DNA of 64,000 bases from CAJCJE01 sp035948315 (GTDB lineage: Bacteria > Actinomycetota > Actinomycetes > Mycobacteriales > Pseudonocardiaceae). This document shows, one piece after another, positions 60,597-64,000 of this stretch. The notes below the pieces were generated by a model. The model saw nothing but the letters and a program-made list of their open reading frames with translations. It ran no database searches and was not told where the DNA came from. The position numbers were made by a program, and so were the translations under genes. Every line of letters starts with the position of its first letter. Within the stretch, counting starts at the first letter, position 1. The stretch is taken from the NCBI GenBank assembly GCA_035948315.1, contig DASZJG010000034.1, positions 62,001 to 126,000 of the forward strand. The letters run 5' to 3'.

Positions 60597-61256
60597 TCAG
60601 ACGTGCGCAGCCGAGGCCAGCGTGCGCATCTCGGTCTCCAACTCGACCACGCGCGGCCGCGGCACCTCGTACCCGCACACCGCGAGCCAGTTCGCCAGCA
60701 TCCGGTGCCCGCCGTCGGTGAGCACCGACTCGGGGTGGAACTGCACGCCCTCGACCGGCAGTTCGCGATGCCGCATGGCCATCACGATGCCGCTGTCCGT
60801 CCAGCCGGTGATCTCGAACTCGGCCGGCACGCTCTCCCGCCGCACGGTCAGCGAGTGGTAGCGGGTCGCGGTGAACGGATCGGGCAGGCCGGCCAACACG
60901 CCGACGCCGGTGTGGTGCACCGGGCTCGTCTTGCCGTGCAACAGTTCCGGTGCCTGCTCGACGATGCCGCCCCAGGCCGCGCCGATCGCCTGATGGCCGA
61001 GGCACACGCCGAGCACCGGCAGGTTCCGGCCCGCGCAGGCCTCGATCACCGCGATGCTCCGGCCGGCCCGCTGCGGCGTGCTCGGGCCGGGGCTCACCAA
61101 CACCCCGCCGTAGCCGCCCAGGGTCTCCTCCAGCCGTTCGGGGCCGAGTTCCGGGGTGTCGTTGCGCAGTACCTCCGAGTCGACCCCGAGCTGGGCCAGG
61201 TACTGCACCAGGTTGTAGACGAAACTGTCGTAGTTGTCGACGACCAGCAACCGCAT
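60597..61256 (-). CDS. trpG: Anthranilate/para-aminobenzoate synthase component II (glutamine amidotransferase)
   Basis: 219 residues of a class I amidotransferase. The triad is visible: nucleophile Cys85 in GVCLGHQA, and His174/Glu176 in QFHPESVLT; the oxyanion region is SPGPSTP. It hydrolyses glutamine and passes ammonia to a partner chorismate-using subunit, which is not encoded here. The position between pknB and crgA matches the trpG of mycobacteria; folate-type pabA is equally possible. It is convergent with pknB. Confidence 0.92.
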   Translation of the reverse strand: MRLLVVDNYDSFVYNLVQYLAQLGVDSEVLRNDTPELGPERLEETLGGYGGVLVSPGPSTPQRAGRSIAVIEACAGRNLPVLGVCLGHQAIGAAWGGIVEQAPELLHGKTSPVHHTGVGVLAGLPDPFTATRYHSLTVRRESVPAEFEITGWTDSGIVMAMRHRELPVEGVQFHPESVLTDGGHRMLANWLAVCGYEVPRPRVVELETEMRTLASAAHV

Positions 61257-61266
61257 GTGTCCCAGC

Positions 61267-61425
61267 CTATCCGCCGGTGGTCACGTTGTTGAACGGCAAC
61301 AGCGGATCGATCGCCGGGAAGACCACGAAGAACAGCAGCGCGATCACCCCGCACACCAGCACGACCGAGAGCATCAGCCGCACCGCGAACGGACCGGGCA
61401 GGTGGCGCCAGATCCAGCTGTACAT
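61267..61425 (-). CDS. Small one-helix membrane protein next to the class E sortase
   Basis: 52 residues: a short N-terminus (MYSWIWRHLPGPFAVRLML), a hydrophobic helix (SVVLVCGVIALLFFVVFPAI) and an extracytoplasmic tail (DPLLPFNNVTTGG). The ATG shares its A with the TGA of the sortase gene (TGATG), so both are translated together. Small proteins of this type accompany class E sortases in Actinobacteria. Partner or chaperone roles are possible; function unknown. Confidence 0.82.
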   Translation of the reverse strand: MYSWIWRHLPGPFAVRLMLSVVLVCGVIALLFFVVFPAIDPLLPFNNVTTGG

Positions 61426-62507
61426 CAGCTGGTCTCCTTCAGCTCGGGCGGCGTGTAGTTCGGGTGCGACGGATCCTTCTGCCAGTCCTTGACCAGCACC
61501 GCGTGCAGGATCATCCGCTGCTTGTCGGAGAACTTCGGGTGGCAGGTGGTCATCGTCATCAGCGAGACCTCCTGGCCGGAGGAGAGGTTGGTGTACGGGT
61601 AGTGCGGCACCGGCGCGATCACGTCGCCCTCGGTGGGCAGCACGATCTCCTGACCGTTGGTCTGGCTGTATTCGCCGGTCAGCGGCACGACCTTGGCGTC
61701 GCCGTCCGGCCCGTTGCACAGCGGGTTCGACGCCGGGTTCCAGTTCGAGCGCTGGCCGATCAGCGGCAGCATCCGGTAGACGTACCAGTCGCCCTGCGTC
61801 TCGACCACGATCGAGTCGCAGGGCTGGACCAGGTCGAGGTCGTTGAACGGGGCGCCCTCACCGACGCGGTGGCCGGCAACGGCGAAGTCGCCCGGCTGGC
61901 CGGGCAGCGCCGTGCCGTTGTAGTGGCCGGGGCCGATGGCCAGGTCGGCCGCGTTGGTGCCCTCGATGACGGTGAACTGGTAGTCGACGCCCAGTGCCGG
62001 GATGAACATCTTGGCGATGCCCTGGCCCTCGGTGACGTTGTAGTGCGCGTCGCGCGCGGTCCCGACGGTGTCCCACTCGTTGTTCAGCGCCTGCGTCGCG
62101 GTGGACTGCTTCTGCGCCGAGAAGATGTTGGTGACGTACACCTCGTAGACCACGAAGAGTAAGACCACCAGGCCGGCGGTCAGACACAGCTCGCCGACCG
62201 AGCGGACCACCTTGCTGGCCCGGCTGGCACCGGCCACGGCGGGCGGCCGGGTCGAGCGTGGTTCATCCCATTCGTCGGGATAGTCCCGATAGCCGTCGTC
62301 ATAGTCACGATCGTCGCGAACCGGCGGAATGTAGGTGGTCTCCGCGGCATCCTCGACGCGGCCCGGCCTTGGCCGAGGCGATCGACCCAGGTCGGAGACG
62401 CGCGGAAGGAACTCGGTCGGGTTCTCGTCCGACCCGGAACCATGCCGGGGCCTGCCGTCGCCGCGACCGTCGCCGCGTCCCCGAGGAAGCGGTGGCTGCT
62501 GACTCAC
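61425..62507 (-). CDS. Class E sortase
   Basis: 360 residues from GTG at 62507, chosen for GGAGG upstream. A long disordered Arg/Asp/Pro-rich cytoplasmic N-terminus (1-100) precedes a membrane helix (about 102-125) and the sortase barrel. Catalytic residues are His213 (FAVAGHRVG), Cys322 (TMTTCHPKFS) and Arg331 (DKQRMIL). It anchors secreted proteins with an LAxTG-type signal to the cell wall. An insertion of about 40 residues between two barrel strands contains one Cys. It is encoded with a small membrane protein. Confidence 0.93.
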   Translation of the reverse strand: MSQQPPLPRGRGDGRGDGRPRHGSGSDENPTEFLPRVSDLGRSPRPRPGRVEDAAETTYIPPVRDDRDYDDGYRDYPDEWDEPRSTRPPAVAGASRASKVVRSVGELCLTAGLVVLLFVVYEVYVTNIFSAQKQSTATQALNNEWDTVGTARDAHYNVTEGQGIAKMFIPALGVDYQFTVIEGTNAADLAIGPGHYNGTALPGQPGDFAVAGHRVGEGAPFNDLDLVQPCDSIVVETQGDWYVYRMLPLIGQRSNWNPASNPLCNGPDGDAKVVPLTGEYSQTNGQEIVLPTEGDVIAPVPHYPYTNLSSGQEVSLMTMTTCHPKFSDKQRMILHAVLVKDWQKDPSHPNYTPPELKETS

Positions 62508-62698
62508 CGTCGAACCTCCGAACCGTGTGGAAACCACCCTGGTGGGCGAGCCCGACACAACGATCCCGGCAGCATGTGCCTACTCGTTGTTCGCGGGCCC
62601 ACTCAGTTACGTTAACGTGTTCACCTGGATGTGGTTGCGCGGCTATCGCATCCGCAGGCGTGAGCGCACGTGCCCAGTTCCAGCCAGGCGAGGACAGT

Positions 62699-62965
62699 AT
62701 GCCCAAGTCGAAGGTCCGCAAGAAGACCACGTACAGCGCCCCCTTGGACCGTCGCACGCCGGTCAAGGCCAAGATGGCTGGTCCGTCGAGTCCGGTCTAC
62801 ATCGGCGTGATGCTCGGCCTGATGCTGATCGGTCTTGCCTGGCTGGTGGTCACCTACATCGCGGAAAGCAAGATCGGCTTCCTGAACACGCTGGGCCCGT
62901 GGAACTTCGCCATCGGCTTCGCGCTGATGATCGGTGGCCTGCTGATGACGATGCGCTGGCGCTGA
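62699..62965 (+). CDS. crgA: CrgA, small division regulator
   Basis: 88 residues from ATG at 62699 with GAGGA upstream. A basic N-terminus (MPKSKVRKKTTYSAP) and two membrane helices (VYIGVMLGLMLIGLAWLVVTYI; NFAIGFALMIGGLLMTMRWR) with the short loop AESKIGFLNTLGPW. This matches CrgA of mycobacteria and streptomycetes, which recruits FtsZ, FtsI and RodA-type proteins and coordinates septum formation. It is divergent from the sortase gene. Synteny with pknB and trpG is conserved. Confidence 0.96.
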   Translation: MPKSKVRKKTTYSAPLDRRTPVKAKMAGPSSPVYIGVMLGLMLIGLAWLVVTYIAESKIGFLNTLGPWNFAIGFALMIGGLLMTMRWR

Positions 62966-63080
62966 CCTGCGGTTACCGAACATGACGACCGAACGTGATG
63001 TCACCGGATCGAGGGTTGGCCGATCCCTCGGGGTCGCAGCCAGTTCACCCGTGCGTCATCGAACGACACACCTGTAAGTC

Positions 63081-63110
63081 ATCCCCACTGGGGATAACTC
63101 CTGTGGACAA
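63081..63110. promoter_or_regulatory. Palindrome and DnaA-box-like site downstream of crgA
   Basis: ATCCCCACTGGGGAT (63081-63095) is a palindrome, followed by TGTGGACAA (63102-63110), the inverse of the actinobacterial DnaA box TTGTCCACA. The site lies between crgA and the convergent methyltransferase gene. It could be a terminator or a single DnaA site; alone it is weak evidence. Confidence 0.35.
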
Positions 63111-63134
63111 CCTGGCCGGAGCCCGGGTACTTCG

Positions 63135-63932
63135 TCACACCCTGATGCCGACACCGGCATAGCAGCCGGCCCGCCACGGGTCGCACACGTCCAGCTCGCC
63201 GCGCCATTCCGCGGTGAACACCAGGCCAGGATCGACCAGCTCATAGCCGTCGAAGAAGCGCAGCACCTGCGGCTTCGTGCGCAGGATGGCCGGGTTCGCG
63301 GTCGCCTTGTACTCGTTGACCACGTCCTGCACCTCAGGCCGCTCGTCGCTGGTGCCGTGGCTCAGCGCCAGGTAGCTGCCCGGCACGGTGGCGTCCCGGT
63401 AGGCCGCCACCAGGTCCTCCGGGTGGGCGCTGTCCGGCACGAAGTGGATGGACGCGAACATCATCATCGCGATCGGCTGGCCGAAGTCCAGCAGCCCGGT
63501 GGTGACCGGGTGCTTGAGCACCGAATCCGGCTGGGTCAGGTCGGCGCGCACGATGGCCGCGTTCGGGTTGTCCTGCAGGATCAGCTCGCTGTGCGCGACC
63601 GCGACCGCCTCGAAGTCCACGTAGACCACCCGGCAGCTCGGGTCGACGGCCTGCGCGATCTCGTGGCTGTTGCCCACGGTCGGGATGCCGGACCCGAGGT
63701 CGAGGAACTGGCGCACGCCCTGCTCGGCGAGGAACTTCACGGCGCGGCGCAGGAAGCTGCGGTTCTCGATGGCCAGGAACGGCGCGTCCGGCAGGATCTG
63801 CGCCACCTTCTTCGCGAATACCCTGTCCACGTCGAAGTTGTTGGCGCCACCGAGGAAGTAGTCATAGACCCGGGCCGCGTTCGGCTTGGACAGGTCGACA
63901 TCGTCCGGTACCCAGCCCAGATCCTCAGCCAT
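63135..63932 (-). CDS. DUF574 (Methyltransf_19) SAM-dependent methyltransferase
   Basis: 265 residues from ATG at 63932; starts at 63950 or further upstream are also possible. The family opening WVPDDVDLSKPNAARVYDYFLGGANNFDVDR is very typical, and the SAM motif FLDLGSGIPTVGNSHEIAQAVDP follows; VVYVDFEAVAVAHSELIL gives the acidic SAM-binding position. A CATGAT hexamer just before the ATG suggests a leaderless start. Members of this family are abundant in Streptomyces and Pseudonocardiales, often of unknown role. No partner gene is seen. Confidence 0.92.
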   Translation of the reverse strand: MAEDLGWVPDDVDLSKPNAARVYDYFLGGANNFDVDRVFAKKVAQILPDAPFLAIENRSFLRRAVKFLAEQGVRQFLDLGSGIPTVGNSHEIAQAVDPSCRVVYVDFEAVAVAHSELILQDNPNAAIVRADLTQPDSVLKHPVTTGLLDFGQPIAMMMFASIHFVPDSAHPEDLVAAYRDATVPGSYLALSHGTSDERPEVQDVVNEYKATANPAILRTKPQVLRFFDGYELVDPGLVFTAEWRGELDVCDPWRAGCYAGVGIRV

Positions 63933-64000
63933 TGATTCATCATGCACCATGCGGCAGACCCCGAACCGGAGACATCCATGACGAGCACTGATCAACAGGC

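Overview
The window is chromosomal DNA of a high-GC actinobacterium. Codon third positions are strongly GC-biased, GTG and TTG starts are frequent, and several genes look leaderless. The block from tRNA-Leu to crgA (50.6-63.0 kb: tRNA-Leu, fhaA, fhaB, pstP, rodA, pbpA, pknA, pknB, a trpG/pabA-type amidotransferase, class E sortase, crgA) is the conserved origin-proximal growth and division cluster of Actinobacteria. Gene content (DUF5926, DUF4328, DUF6474-like, TM0106-family nuclease, DUF574 methyltransferase, XRE-TPR regulator, LytS/LytTR next to a solute symporter) suggests Pseudonocardiales (Amycolatopsis/Saccharothrix/Kutzneria-like). I cannot name a genus. I see no phage, insertion sequence, CRISPR array or rRNA.

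Layout. 0-6.3 kb: two sigma factor/membrane-partner pairs flanking DUF952, DUF5926, a glycerophosphodiester phosphodiesterase, a DUF4328 membrane protein and a rhodanese. 6.4-11.8 kb: a transport-sensing block with a LytS-type kinase, an inserted S49 peptidase, a LytTR regulator, a DUF485-like membrane protein and a cation/carboxylate symporter. 11.9-15.7 kb: Fpg/Nei glycosylase, small membrane protein, a sigma factor fused to its own anti-sigma zinc finger and membrane anchor, a small unknown gene and tRNA-Gly. 15.8-23.4 kb: a cell-surface glycan block with an acyltransferase-3, a 1273-residue double glycosyltransferase/coiled-coil/FkbM methyltransferase, a membrane protein with four TQ(V/M)(V/F) repeats and an AlgX/AlgJ-type SGNH protein.

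23.5-34.3 kb: NarL-type two-component system, MFS exporter, GNAT plus cytosolic gamma-glutamyltransferase homologue, alpha/beta hydrolase, a copper module (YcnI, CopC, CopD and an upstream unknown membrane protein) and a DUF6474-like protein. 34.3-41.4 kb: TM0106-family nuclease, a DnaA-box-rich hairpin, short-chain dehydrogenase, a 39-aa membrane peptide, aldo/keto reductase, phosphotransferase, and an XRE-TPR regulator divergent from two small unknown genes. 41.7-50.5 kb: GH1 glucosidase/TetR pair, PLP-fold deaminase/aldolase divergent from an aldonolactone oxidase, NAD(P)-binding protein, DUF4436 membrane protein, and a MarR/membrane protein/SnoaL cassette. 50.6-63.0 kb: the growth and division cluster. 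63.1-63.9 kb: a DUF574 methyltransferase.

How the parts fit. PknA and PknB phosphorylate cell-wall and division proteins, PstP reverses this, FhaA and FhaB read phosphothreonine, and RodA/PbpA synthesise septal or lateral peptidoglycan. The TQVV-repeat membrane protein 30 kb away has the look of a substrate or docking partner for that system. The most unusual items are the glycosyltransferase-coiled coil-FkbM megaprotein and its neighbours, the in-frame ribosome-binding site and ATG inside fhaA that could release a low-complexity FHA isoform, the TM0106 nuclease with an apparently degraded RecB motif but an intact exonuclease DxE, and the S49 peptidase inside a LytS/LytTR operon. All family assignments come from reading motifs; no database search was run.
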